A DNA stretch of 40,112 nucleotides, taken from NCBI GenBank assembly GCA_947177415.1, contig CAMWUK010000027.1, positions 1 to 40,112 of the forward strand. The letters are read 5' to 3'. The position numbers and the translations under genes were made by a program. The DNA is from an uncultured Clostridiaceae bacterium (GTDB lineage: Bacteria; Bacillota; Clostridia; Lachnospirales; Lachnospiraceae). Numbering within the stretch: the first letter of the stretch is position 1; each line of letters begins with the position of its first letter. The notes under the pieces were generated by a model. It saw nothing but the letters and a program-made list of their open reading frames with translations, ran no database searches and was not told the origin of the DNA. Shown piece by piece: positions 9,508-16,971 of the stretch.

Positions 9508-10542
9508 CTATTTTGTGCTATTTAGTTCTTTCTCTGCTTCTTTCACATGTTCTACGAAAAGATTCTGAATTGCTTCTAATTGTCCAAGTCCTTCTACTAC
9601 ACACTCTACATCATATCCGGCAGATTCAAAAGTCTTCTTCCAAGAATCCTCCTCATCCCCTGCCATATCATTATTTGCGTGATCTCCAGCTACAATCATA
9701 AGAGGACGAAGAACTACCTTTTTATATTTTCCCTCTTTTACTTTTGCTAAAACATCATCTAAGTTAGGTTCTGCTTCAACAGTTCCTACAAAATAATTTG
9801 TTTTCCCAGCATCTGTAAGTGTATTCTGCATCTTTTCATATACACTGTTAGAATCAGCTTCTGTACCATGTCCCATAAAACAAATTGCTGTTTCTCCATC
9901 ATCATACTGTTTTGTAACATCTACAATTGCACCCATAACTGCCTTAAAATCTTCATCGGAAGTTAAAAGTGGTTTTCCAATTACAACTTTCTCAAAAGAA
10001 TCTGCATAACCTGCCACTTCTTCTTCCAAATCTTTATATTCCAAACCATTCATTAAATGTGTTGGCTGGATAAGCAAGTTCTTTACTCCATTATCCACTG
10101 CCCTGTCTAATGCTTCTTTGACATTGTCAATCTCTGCATTATCTCTTTTCTTTACATGGTCAATAATAATCTGGCTGGTAAATCCTCTTCGGACAGAGTA
10201 CTTTGGAAATGCTTTTTCCATTGCATCCTCGATAGATCCGATGGTTAATCTTCTGTTATCATTATAACTAGTACCAAAACTTACTACTAAAAGTTCATTT
10301 TCACCAATTTCGTTTTGATTTCTTGTATTATCCAAAGCTGCATCTCCTGTTTCATAATTCTCTTCTTCGTCTGCTTCCTCTGTATCCTTTTGATTACTTT
10401 CTCCATTCCCATCTGCTGTTGTCTCTGGCACCTTTGTCTGCACATTATCGCTGCTTGTTGTTTTACCATTAGAACATCCTGTTCCCACCATTGCTGCTAA
10501 TAGCATTACAAATAATAATCTGGTTACCTTCTTTGCTTTCAT
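9508..10542 (-). CDS. cbiK: CbiK-like sirohydrochlorin cobaltochelatase, exported lipoprotein form
   Basis: Protein of 344 residues with signal peptide and lipobox GTGC (Cys about 23), then a Ser/Asp/Glu-rich linker and a CbiK domain (about 85-340). Family residues visible: LLVVSFGTSYNDNR at the start, then FMGHGTE (His), GTVEAEP (Glu) and AGDHANNDMAGDE (His), the metal-binding positions of class II chelatases. Enzymes of this family insert Co(II), or Fe(II), into sirohydrochlorin; cytoplasmic forms serve anaerobic cobalamin synthesis. Export is unusual and recalls the periplasmic CbiK of Desulfovibrio, proposed to act in heme or metal handling. It is the first gene after the cobalamin riboswitch, so it should be repressed by B12. 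Whether it acts as a chelatase or a binding protein is unknown. Confidence 0.88.
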   Translation of the reverse strand: MKAKKVTRLLFVMLLAAMVGTGCSNGKTTSSDNVQTKVPETTADGNGESNQKDTEEADEEENYETGDAALDNTRNQNEIGENELLVVSFGTSYNDNRRLTIGSIEDAMEKAFPKYSVRRGFTSQIIIDHVKKRDNAEIDNVKEALDRAVDNGVKNLLIQPTHLMNGLEYKDLEEEVAGYADSFEKVVIGKPLLTSDEDFKAVMGAIVDVTKQYDDGETAICFMGHGTEADSNSVYEKMQNTLTDAGKTNYFVGTVEAEPNLDDVLAKVKEGKYKKVVLRPLMIVAGDHANNDMAGDEEDSWKKTFESAGYDVECVVEGLGQLEAIQNLFVEHVKEAEKELNSTK

Positions 10543-10663
10543 TCTTTTTTCCTCCTGGTTTTTATAATTTCTGAATATAATACAGAATTTTTCCAGATTT
10601 TTACAAGTTAATCAACCAGCTCACCACTCACTATGCCAAATACATTTGCACACAAAAAGAAAA

Positions 10664-10688
10664 CCGTCAAAAAAACAATTTTCGACGG
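10664..10688 (-). terminator. Expression-platform terminator of the cobalamin riboswitch
   Basis: On the minus strand CCGTC pairs with GACGG, extended by an A/T stem with a one-base bulge, followed by TTTTCTTTTT. It lies between the aptamer and the cbiK start, where a B12-induced terminator is expected. Confidence 0.75.
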
Positions 10689-10720
10689 AGCAAAAGAACC
10701 AGCAGCACTAGAAAGAAATC

Positions 10721-10752
10721 GTAACAGTTCAGCCAGTGGGCTGACCTGTTAC
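10721..10752. repeat. 32-bp hairpin of the mobile family inside the riboswitch leader
   Basis: GTAACAGTTCAG opens and CTGACCTGTTAC closes a near-perfect hairpin matching the minimal mobile unit. It lies between the aptamer and the terminator. The flanking 8 bases (AAGAAATC and ATGCTACT) do not match, so either the target duplication has decayed or this copy arose differently. Confidence 0.7.
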
Positions 10753-10799
10753 ATGCTACTATTCGGTACGACCAATTACTCGTGATCTGGAATCTGCTT

Positions 10800-10985
10800 C
10801 CTGTACCAACAACTGGCAGGTTTCCTGACTTACCTATCTCCATACAAAACAGCCTTCCCAATATTCTCAGTGGCTGTGCTATGCACCTGTTTTATACTCC
10901 TGGCTTACAGTGACGAGATCGTACAGGACTTACACCTGTTTCCCTTTTAACCATTATCAACAAAATGATATCAAAACTGCTCTCT
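10800..10985 (-). promoter_or_regulatory. Cobalamin (B12) riboswitch
   Basis: Read on the minus strand, the leader shows the class pattern in order: AGGGAAACAGGTG followed by TAAGTCCTG, then GTCACTGTAAGCC, GCCACTG, GGGAAGGCTG, and the B12 box GTCAGGAAACCTGCC at about 10812-10832. It lies upstream of the CbiK-like gene and is followed by a terminator hairpin, so the operon is predicted to be off when adenosyl- or methylcobalamin is abundant. Outer limits are approximate. Confidence 0.92.
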
Positions 10986-11050
10986 ATTAGCAGTATCTTC
11001 CATATATTTCTGCTGTAATGGCACCAATTGTTATTATTCAGTTATTTTTC

Positions 11051-11078
11051 ATTATAACAGGTTATTTCCATAATGCAA
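11051..11078 (-). promoter_or_regulatory. Promoter of the riboswitch operon
   Basis: On the minus strand TTGCAT (11073-11078) and TATAAT (11051-11056) are 16 bp apart, placing the start near 11043, about 60 nt upstream of the aptamer. Confidence 0.65.
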
Positions 11079-11211
11079 GAACTTTTTGTCTGCAATCCAG
11101 AATAAACACATCAACGTAAGCATATCTGCCTGTTCTGTGTAGCATTCTATAAACAGCATATCCAGTCCCTCTATTCCTGATTGCCGTATATCTTCTACTG
11201 ATTTCATTGCA

Positions 11212-12165
11212 CTAAAAATCCAGCTTATCTTCTTCAATAATTGTTTTAATTTCTTCTATACTTTTATTCGTGGCAAGAACTATCTGCTCCATTGAAAACC
11301 CATTATTGTACATATTAATAATAATTTCGGCTTTTCCTATAGCCTCTCCTTCTGCTCTTCCCTTTTCTCTAATTCCCTGGCTCAGATTACACATCTCACT
11401 CACGTCCTCTCTTATTCTATCCTCTACTGGAATGTCATATTCTGTTTCAATAATGCCAAGTTTGTCATTTACAGATAATTCCACCGAGAGCAACGTACTT
11501 AGCAAACGGTGCAACTCATACTTGTTATCATGCTTTGGAACTTCGTCTGAAATGCCTATCATGATAATGTTCAGCAAATCCATCCTGCCTTTCCAATGGT
11601 AAGAACCCAGCAGCTTATCATTTGCCAGATGCACATAATCCATACAGTTCTCATCTATTCCCATACAAACCCAAATGGAGAATACACGCCTTATGTCATT
11701 ATATTTCATCTTGACAAAGTCCCTTTCCTTCTGCGAGGAAATAAGATGGCTGGCATAAAAAACTGCCCTGTTCAGGATATGATAACCTGTTGGCTCATTT
11801 TTCTGTGCTTCCAGATTTACAATAACCTGTGAAATTCCGTCTTTCACACGCACATAAAAGATAATATCGAACCTTACCAGTCCCTCATTTATTTCTGCAT
11901 TTTCTGTATTCATTCCGACAATTCTCTGCCCATCTTTTTCTTTTGCTATGTTTGTCAACCCTGGCTCTACTGGAACCTTACTGACAAAAGGCTCGCCTTC
12001 GATATAAGATTGCACATCTTTCTGATTCATTCCTTGGAATTCATCAACCGTTTTTACTAAAATATGTGCCAATATAATTTTGTTACTTAACAACCGCTTT
12101 GCCTTTTCATCATAGCAGGCATCAATATCTGTTGCCTCTACTGCATTTTTTATCTCTGTACCCAA
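11212..12165 (-). CDS. Rpn/PD-(D/E)XK nuclease family transposase-like protein
   Basis: Protein of 317 residues. The nuclease core is visible as FDIIFYVRV and VIVNLEAQKN (Asp, then Glu-x-Gln/Lys; about residues 100-120), followed by HILNRAVFYASHLISSQKERDF, typical of the Rpn (recombination-promoting nuclease) and related PD-(D/E)XK transposase-like family. The C-terminus has an E/K/G-rich helix and a short MEQIVLATNKSIEEIKTII motif common in these proteins. The start is TTG at 12165: no ATG is near and GAAGGAG lies six bases upstream. Such genes are often multicopy and may act in recombination or phage defence; the role here is unknown. It is a single gene with no partner. Confidence 0.75.
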   Translation of the reverse strand: MGTEIKNAVEATDIDACYDEKAKRLLSNKIILAHILVKTVDEFQGMNQKDVQSYIEGEPFVSKVPVEPGLTNIAKEKDGQRIVGMNTENAEINEGLVRFDIIFYVRVKDGISQVIVNLEAQKNEPTGYHILNRAVFYASHLISSQKERDFVKMKYNDIRRVFSIWVCMGIDENCMDYVHLANDKLLGSYHWKGRMDLLNIIMIGISDEVPKHDNKYELHRLLSTLLSVELSVNDKLGIIETEYDIPVEDRIREDVSEMCNLSQGIREKGRAEGEAIGKAEIIINMYNNGFSMEQIVLATNKSIEEIKTIIEEDKLDF

Positions 12166-12287
12166 ATCTTTCTCCTTCTGTATTTTTTATGTAAATCGTA
12201 TAGCCATTCACAAAGGATATATAACCTCAAAACTATTATAGCTTGGAATTTCTACTGAATCAAGCAGAAACTGTCCAGAAACACGAT

Positions 12288-13256
12288 TTATATTATGTAA
12301 AACCAAGCCTCATCTTCTTCTCTATCAATCGACTGCACAATATTTTGTTTATTATCATACTCCAATTCCTGATTCTTTACACTGACTCTGGTTCCTTCCT
12401 TTACAGAAGAAGTAATAAATGCATTACCTCCTATCACTACATTTTTCCCAATAACTGTCTCTCCTCCCAAAATAGAAGCCCCAGAATAAATTGTAACATA
12501 ATCCTCAATGGTAGGATGTCTTTTCTTATTCCGAAGACTTTGCCCACCTCTGGTTGAAAGTGCTCCAAGAGTTACACCCTGATAAATCTTTACATGTTCC
12601 CCTATTATGGTACTCTCTCCAATTACAATTCCTGTTCCGTGATCAATAAAGAAATATTTTCCTATAGTCGCTCCCGGATGAATATCGATTCCTGTTTCTC
12701 CATGGGCATACTCTGTCATAATTCTAGGCAGAACTGGTACAGATAACAAATACAATTCATGAGCAAAGCGGTTCACGGTAATGGCAAATAATCCCGGATA
12801 AGAGTAAATAATCTCATCTGTATTTTCTGCTGCCGGATCTCCTTCAAAGGTTGCCTGCAAATCTGTGTCTATATATTCCCGGATTTTTGGAATACGGGAT
12901 GCAAATTTTAATGCAATCTGTTGTGCTATTATCGTTAATTCACTCTGATTTTTATCCTGATATTCTGGATTATATTTTAAGACAATGGCAATTTGTTTAC
13001 TTAAATTATAGATAACATCTTCTATAAGCATAGCAAGATTGTTTTCTACATGATACATTCTATAATTTTTATCTTTGAAATATCCCGGATAAGCAATGCG
13101 AAACAGCTTTTGTATCATATCAATTACCACATCTTTATCTGGTTGATGAAATACATCTAATTTATCAATAATTTTTTCTCCTTGATAATCCTTTAGAATT
13201 CCTTGTACAATTGGGGTAATTTCTCCTGCTATTTCAAGATTTTCTTTTCCTTCCAT
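12288..13256 (-). CDS. cysE: Serine O-acetyltransferase, long form
   Basis: Transfers acetyl from acetyl-CoA to L-serine, the first step of cysteine synthesis. Protein of 322 residues: a helical N-terminal half, then a left-handed beta-helix with hexapeptide repeats (about 195-305). Signature residues are YAHGETGIDIHPGATIG, FFIDHGTGIVIGE (catalytic His/Asp), GVTLGALSTRGGQ and KRHPTIED. This is the longer Clostridial/Bacteroides type (compare SrpH/EpsC) rather than the 270-residue enteric form. AAAGGAG precedes the ATG. It follows the HMA gene by five bases, so the two are probably cotranscribed. Confidence 0.9.
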   Translation of the reverse strand: MEGKENLEIAGEITPIVQGILKDYQGEKIIDKLDVFHQPDKDVVIDMIQKLFRIAYPGYFKDKNYRMYHVENNLAMLIEDVIYNLSKQIAIVLKYNPEYQDKNQSELTIIAQQIALKFASRIPKIREYIDTDLQATFEGDPAAENTDEIIYSYPGLFAITVNRFAHELYLLSVPVLPRIMTEYAHGETGIDIHPGATIGKYFFIDHGTGIVIGESTIIGEHVKIYQGVTLGALSTRGGQSLRNKKRHPTIEDYVTIYSGASILGGETVIGKNVVIGGNAFITSSVKEGTRVSVKNQELEYDNKQNIVQSIDREEDEAWFYII

Positions 13257-13261
13257 ATTTT

Positions 13262-13537
13262 CTAAACTCCTTTACTATATTTCTTGCAAAATTTTGATAA
13301 AAATCCTTTTTTCTCATAAGGTGACTTCTCTATTTTCACTACAGTATAACCTGTATCATTTATTGCTGCTTTTAATTTTTCTTCTATGTCCTCTTCTGTA
13401 ATAACAATTGTTTCTCCCTTTGCGTGGGATGATGTTACCTTCTTTACAGAAAACTTACTTCTTATGGCATCATTAATATGACTTTCACACATGCCACACA
13501 TCATACCATCTACTTTCAATTTTATTTTCAACATCAT
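13262..13537 (-). CDS. HMA-domain heavy-metal binding protein (CopZ-like)
   Basis: Small protein of 91 residues with the beta-alpha-beta-beta-alpha-beta HMA pattern: LKIKLKVDGMMCGMCESHI, metal-binding CxxC at about residues 13-16, and VVKIEKSPYE at the end of the domain. A basic tail (KKGFLSKFCKKYSKG) extends beyond the usual 70-residue domain and adds one more Cys. It could deliver Cu or another soft metal; no P-type ATPase or CopY/CsoR is nearby. There are two successive ATG codons; AAAGGA lies nine bases upstream of the first. Operon with cysE, an unusual pairing. Confidence 0.82.
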   Translation of the reverse strand: MMLKIKLKVDGMMCGMCESHINDAIRSKFSVKKVTSSHAKGETIVITEEDIEEKLKAAINDTGYTVVKIEKSPYEKKGFLSKFCKKYSKGV

Positions 13538-13570
13538 TCAATCATTCCTTTCTTACACAGAAATTTTCAT

Positions 13571-13714
13571 GTTACTGTTCACTCGCAAGCTTGACACTTG
13601 CTGTCAAGCTATGCACCAAGAATGAAATTATGCAAGATTTTGGTCCATGCATCGAAGATGCATTTATAATGGACCAAAATCGTTACTGGGCACAGGGAAC
13701 CTGTGAACAGTAAC
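13571..13714. mobile_element. 144-bp modular hairpin element with exact target duplication
   Basis: It starts GTTACTGTTCACTC and ends CCTGTGAACAGTAAC, flanked by ATTTTCAT at 13563-13570 and again at 13715-13722. Internal modules: an AGCTTGAC stem with loop ACTTGCT, a perfect 13-bp stem (GATTTTGGTCCAT with its complement), and a terminal hairpin. The middle stem differs entirely from the copies at 16.1, 22.0 and 34.4 kb although the left part is nearly identical. It sits just upstream of the HMA gene. Confidence 0.88.
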
Positions 13715-13801
13715 ATTTTCATCTCCCTTGTGCAATAACTCTATTATAACGAATTCTCTTTTATTTTTCTACTATATAATACAAGCTCTATCTTAATTCC
13801 T

Positions 13802-13930
13802 GTAACAGTTCAGCCATGGATAACTGCCCGAAAAAAGAACATTAAAAAATCCCCCAAACTTTAAAACAGGTTTGGAGAGTGTATGGATATATTTTTTTAA
13901 GCTTGATTTAGTTCGTTTGACCAACTATAA
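13802..13930. repeat. Half hairpin element and left direct repeat of the BceAB-type cassette
   Basis: GTAACAGTTCAGCC at 13802-13815 is one arm of the mobile hairpin without a partner arm. An inverted repeat CCAAAC / GTTTGG lies near 13856-13880. CCAACTATAA at 13921-13930 recurs at 19176-19185, just after the ABC permease gene, so the two copies bracket the regulatory/ABC cassette. This may mark the edge of a transferred segment; the 10-bp match alone is weak. Confidence 0.4.
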
Positions 13931-13966
13931 TTAAGAATACTTTTAGGTAATATTAGGAGATATCTT

Positions 13967-14154
13967 ATGTTCGATTATATGACTGTGCAAGAAATTGCAA
14001 AATTATGGGAATATCAGAGCGGCAAGTTCAGAAATTATGCAAGGCAAACCACATTGAGGGTGTTATTCATTTAGGTCATTTATGGATTATCCCACGGAAC
14101 ACAGAAAAGCCAGTGGATATGTGGCGAAAAAATCACAAGGAGGCGAGGAAATGA
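13967..14154 (+). pseudogene. Frameshifted small helix-turn-helix protein upstream of the response regulator
   Basis: From ATG 13967, with AGGAG upstream, the frame reads MFDYMTVQEIAKLW and is then lost. A different frame continues GISERQVQKLCKANHIEGVI and LWIIPRNTEKP to a TGA at 14152-14154. Adding one G to the TGGG run near 14010 would restore a 62-residue HTH (excisionase/MerR-like) protein. Its stop overlaps the response regulator ATG in an ATGA, showing former translational coupling. Small HTH genes of this sort often head RR/HK/ABC cassettes on mobile DNA. The break is real or a single-base sequence error. Confidence 0.75.
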
Positions 14155-14822
14155 TAGAAATCTATTATATTGAAGATGATGAAAATATTGCAATGGCTGT
14201 AAAGGAATATCTGAGCCTGAAAGGATATACAGTTTTTATATTTGGGACTTTGGAAAGCGGAAGGAAAGCATTTGAAAACCATATTCCAAGTATTGCACTG
14301 ATTGACTGGAATATGCCAGATGGCAAGGGAGATGGCTTTTGCAGATGGATACGTTCAAAATGGAAAGAACTTCCAATTATTTTTTTGACTGTCCGGGATG
14401 ATACCCGTGATATTATTTCCGGCTTTGAAGACGGAGCGGATGATTATGTGACAAAACCCTTTGAATTAGAGGTTCTGTATTCCCGCATTCACGCATTGCT
14501 CCGCAGAGCAGGAAATGTACAGAGCCAGTATCTTTCCTGTGGTTCTATCTCTATTGACAAAAACAAGATGGCGGTATTTTGTGGTGAAGAAGAAATAACT
14601 GTCAGCCAAGCAGAATATCAGCTTTTGCAGCTTTTAATGGAAAATAAAGGAAAGACCGTCACAAGAGAACGGCTGCTGACTCAAATCTGGGACAATAATG
14701 GGAATTATGTCAATGATAATACGTTGACAGTGACAATGAAACGGCTGAGGGAAAAGCTCCATCATCCGTCCTGCCTAAAGACAATACGAAGCTTTGGCTA
14801 TCGTATGGAGGATGGGATATGA
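14151..14822 (+). CDS. OmpR/PhoB-family response regulator
   Basis: Protein of 223 residues. Receiver domain about 1-115: acidic pocket DDEN near residue 10, phosphoacceptor Asp in LIDWNMPDGKG (about 52), switch Thr in FLTVRDD, Lys in TKPFE. The winged-helix domain (about 125-220) ends RSFGYRMED. ATG 14151 has AAGGAGGCGAGG upstream. It overlaps the kinase gene by four bases (ATGA). It presumably controls the downstream ABC transporter, as in BceRS-BceAB and VraRS-like peptide-resistance modules; the specific inducer is unknown. Confidence 0.92.
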   Translation: MIEIYYIEDDENIAMAVKEYLSLKGYTVFIFGTLESGRKAFENHIPSIALIDWNMPDGKGDGFCRWIRSKWKELPIIFLTVRDDTRDIISGFEDGADDYVTKPFELEVLYSRIHALLRRAGNVQSQYLSCGSISIDKNKMAVFCGEEEITVSQAEYQLLQLLMENKGKTVTRERLLTQIWDNNGNYVNDNTLTVTMKRLREKLHHPSCLKTIRSFGYRMEDGI

Positions 14823-15991
14823 GCAAAAAATCAAATATAAAAATGATGTTTCTGTTTGTATTGTCGGTCAGTCTGATTGTTGCTGCGATAATTACATTCT
14901 TTCTTACTTTGTACTACCGCCATGCATGTTTTCAAATGTTGGGAGGACTTTGCGAAAGAATGATTCAGAAATATCCAGATTCCAGACAGAATGTTTTGGA
15001 AGTATTGAAAGCACAAGATTTCTATGAAACAGATGAAAATATATTAAAGGCTTTTGGGTATCAGCCGTCAAATTTAAGAATTGCGGATACGACAGTCCTC
15101 TGGATTACCGTTCTGGGATTTATGTCAGGTGGCATACTGTTCCTTTTCTCTTTCTGGTATTGGCATAGGAAATCAGCCGCCCGTATTCAAACATTGACGG
15201 GGTATTTGGAAAAAATAAATACAGGTAGCCAGGGATTACTTTGGGAACCTTGCGAAGATGAATTTTCTAGACTGCAAGATGAAATATATAAAACGGTAAC
15301 GACACTTTACCAGACAAGGGATGCTGCACTTACGTCACGAAACAATTTTGCGGAAAATCTCTCCAATATTGCACATCAGCTTAAAACGCCGATTACGTCT
15401 ATTTCTTTAACTGTTCAGATGGCGAAAGAACATTTGGGAGATGTCCATGCTTCGAAAATAGAACGGCAGATAAACAGGCTCACGCATTTAGAAGAAGCAC
15501 TATTGTTATTATCCCGCATTGATGCAGGAACACTTGCACTTGACAGGAAACCAACAGATGTTTTTACCATACTTGCTCTGGCATCTGACAATTTAAATGA
15601 GTTGTTTATACGGAAGGGCATTTTGATTGATGTTCCAGAAATGGGTGAGATGGATATCAATGTAGATTTAGACTGGACGATGGAAGCAGTCATGAATTTG
15701 ATGAAAAATTGCATGGAAGCAACAGAAACAGGCACTACGGTCCATTGTTCCTATGAAAAAAATCCACTCTATGTGCAGATAAGGATATCGGATGAGGGGA
15801 AAGGATTCGCAAAAGAAGACTTACCTCATTTGTTTGAGCGGTTCTATCGAGGGAGAAAGGCAAAAGACACTGGAATTGGAATAGGTCTTTCACTCTCAAA
15901 AGCAATCATAGAAATGCAGAACGGAATTATCCGTGCATTCAATCTTCCGAATAGCGGTGCTTGTTTTGAAATTCGTTTTTACAGTCACTGA
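14819..15991 (+). CDS. Membrane sensor histidine kinase
   Basis: Protein of 390 residues with two membrane helices (about 9-30 and 92-113) separated by a short extracellular loop of about 60 residues. Then a linker, the HisKA dimerisation domain with NIAHQLKTPITSISL (phospho-His about 187), and an HATPase domain with N box NLMKNCMEA, G1 DEGKGF, F box FERFYRG and G2 GIGIGLSLSKA. A short sensor loop is typical of kinases that sense through a partner ABC transporter. Partner of the overlapping response regulator. Confidence 0.92.
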   Translation: MSKKSNIKMMFLFVLSVSLIVAAIITFFLTLYYRHACFQMLGGLCERMIQKYPDSRQNVLEVLKAQDFYETDENILKAFGYQPSNLRIADTTVLWITVLGFMSGGILFLFSFWYWHRKSAARIQTLTGYLEKINTGSQGLLWEPCEDEFSRLQDEIYKTVTTLYQTRDAALTSRNNFAENLSNIAHQLKTPITSISLTVQMAKEHLGDVHASKIERQINRLTHLEEALLLLSRIDAGTLALDRKPTDVFTILALASDNLNELFIRKGILIDVPEMGEMDINVDLDWTMEAVMNLMKNCMEATETGTTVHCSYEKNPLYVQIRISDEGKGFAKEDLPHLFERFYRGRKAKDTGIGIGLSLSKAIIEMQNGIIRAFNLPNSGACFEIRFYSH

Positions 15992-16060
15992 GATGTCATT
16001 TTCATTTGTTATAATGCATGATTATAGGGTTCTCGAAGCGGTTCCTATAATAGAATTACT

Positions 16061-16204
16061 GTTACAGTTCACTCACAAGCTTGACATTTGCTGTCAAGCT
16101 ATGTGCCAAAACGTAAAACAGCCAAGAATCCAGCCTTTCGCTGAAAGCGAATTCTAAATAGGCTGGATTCCGTTACAGTTTGCACCGCAGGTGTGAACTA
16201 TAAC
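16061..16204. mobile_element. 144-bp modular hairpin element between kinase and ABC genes
   Basis: It starts GTTACAGTTCACTC and ends GGTGTGAACTATAAC. Flanks are GAATTACT (16053-16060) and GAATTACC (16205-16212), a duplication with one difference. Stems AGCTTGAC and GAATCCAGCCT are perfectly paired. It separates the two-component genes from the transporter genes, so it may act as a terminator or attenuator within the cassette. Confidence 0.85.
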
Positions 16205-16285
16205 GAATTACCTTTATGAGTGCCAAATAATATAAAGGGATTCATACCGAGGTATAGAGAATAACAAATAGGAGGATTTGACAAT

Positions 16286-16966
16286 ATGGAAATACTAAGA
16301 TGTAATGATATTGAAAAAGTATTTGGAAAAGGCGAAAATCAAGTTACTGCTTTAAACGGAATTAATCTATCCATTGAAACAGGAGAATTTGTTGCAATCA
16401 TTGGGGCATCTGGCTCTGGAAAATCAACACTTTTGCATATTCTTGGGAGTGTGGACAAGCCAACAAAAGGCACTGTAATGATTGACGGCGTTGACATTAG
16501 CAGGCTAAACGCTACAAACTCCGCAATTTTCAGAAGGAGAAAGGTTGGCTTGGTTTATCAGTTCTACAATCTGATTCCAACTCTGACAGCGGAAAAAAAT
16601 ATCCTTATGCCTATGCTTCTTGACAAGAGAAAGCCAGATGCAGAATATTTTGAAACGATTGTAAGGACATTAGGAATAGCGGATAAACTGGAAAGCCTGC
16701 CCAGCCAGTTATCTGGAGGGCAGCAACAAAGGGTCGCAATCGCAAGGTCTTTGATTTACCGCCCTGCCATTCTTTTCGCTGATGAACCGACAGGAAACCT
16801 TGACCAGAAAAATTCAAAGGAAATTATTGACCTTTTAAAGCTGTCAAACCGAACTTTGAAACAGACAATACTTCTCATTACCCATGATGAAAAAATTGCG
16901 TTGGAAGCTGACCGGATTGTGACCATTGAAGATGGAAAAATTGTCAACGATGAAAAGAGGAGGTGA
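16286..16966 (+). CDS. ABC transporter ATPase (BceA/MacB/LolD type)
   Basis: Protein of 226 residues, normal family length. Walker A GASGSGKST (about 41), Q loop VYQFYNLIPTL, signature LSGGQQQRVAIAR (about 140), Walker B ILFADEPTGNLD, switch His in LITHDE. AGGAGG precedes the ATG. The next gene begins five bases after its stop. It powers the FtsX-like permease, which in this family moves or extracts cell-envelope antimicrobial peptides or lipids. Confidence 0.92.
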   Translation: MEILRCNDIEKVFGKGENQVTALNGINLSIETGEFVAIIGASGSGKSTLLHILGSVDKPTKGTVMIDGVDISRLNATNSAIFRRRKVGLVYQFYNLIPTLTAEKNILMPMLLDKRKPDAEYFETIVRTLGIADKLESLPSQLSGGQQQRVAIARSLIYRPAILFADEPTGNLDQKNSKEIIDLLKLSNRTLKQTILLITHDEKIALEADRIVTIEDGKIVNDEKRR

Positions 16967-16971
16967 GCAGT

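Noticed and set aside
10667-10861. 64-codon minus-strand frame in the riboswitch leader
   Set aside because: It coincides with the aptamer, the mobile hairpin and the terminator, so it is a chance frame.
11052-11237. 61-codon minus-strand reading frame after the Rpn-like gene
   Set aside because: It overlaps the nuclease gene and its end covers the riboswitch promoter; no ribosome site of note and no recognisable motif.
13855-13880. CCAAAC/GTTTGG hairpin followed on the minus strand by six T as a terminator
   Set aside because: No minus-strand gene lies upstream that would need it; kept only as part of the cassette edge.
15415-15735. 106-codon frame antisense to the histidine kinase
   Set aside because: Lies wholly opposite well-conserved HATPase/HisKA coding sequence.
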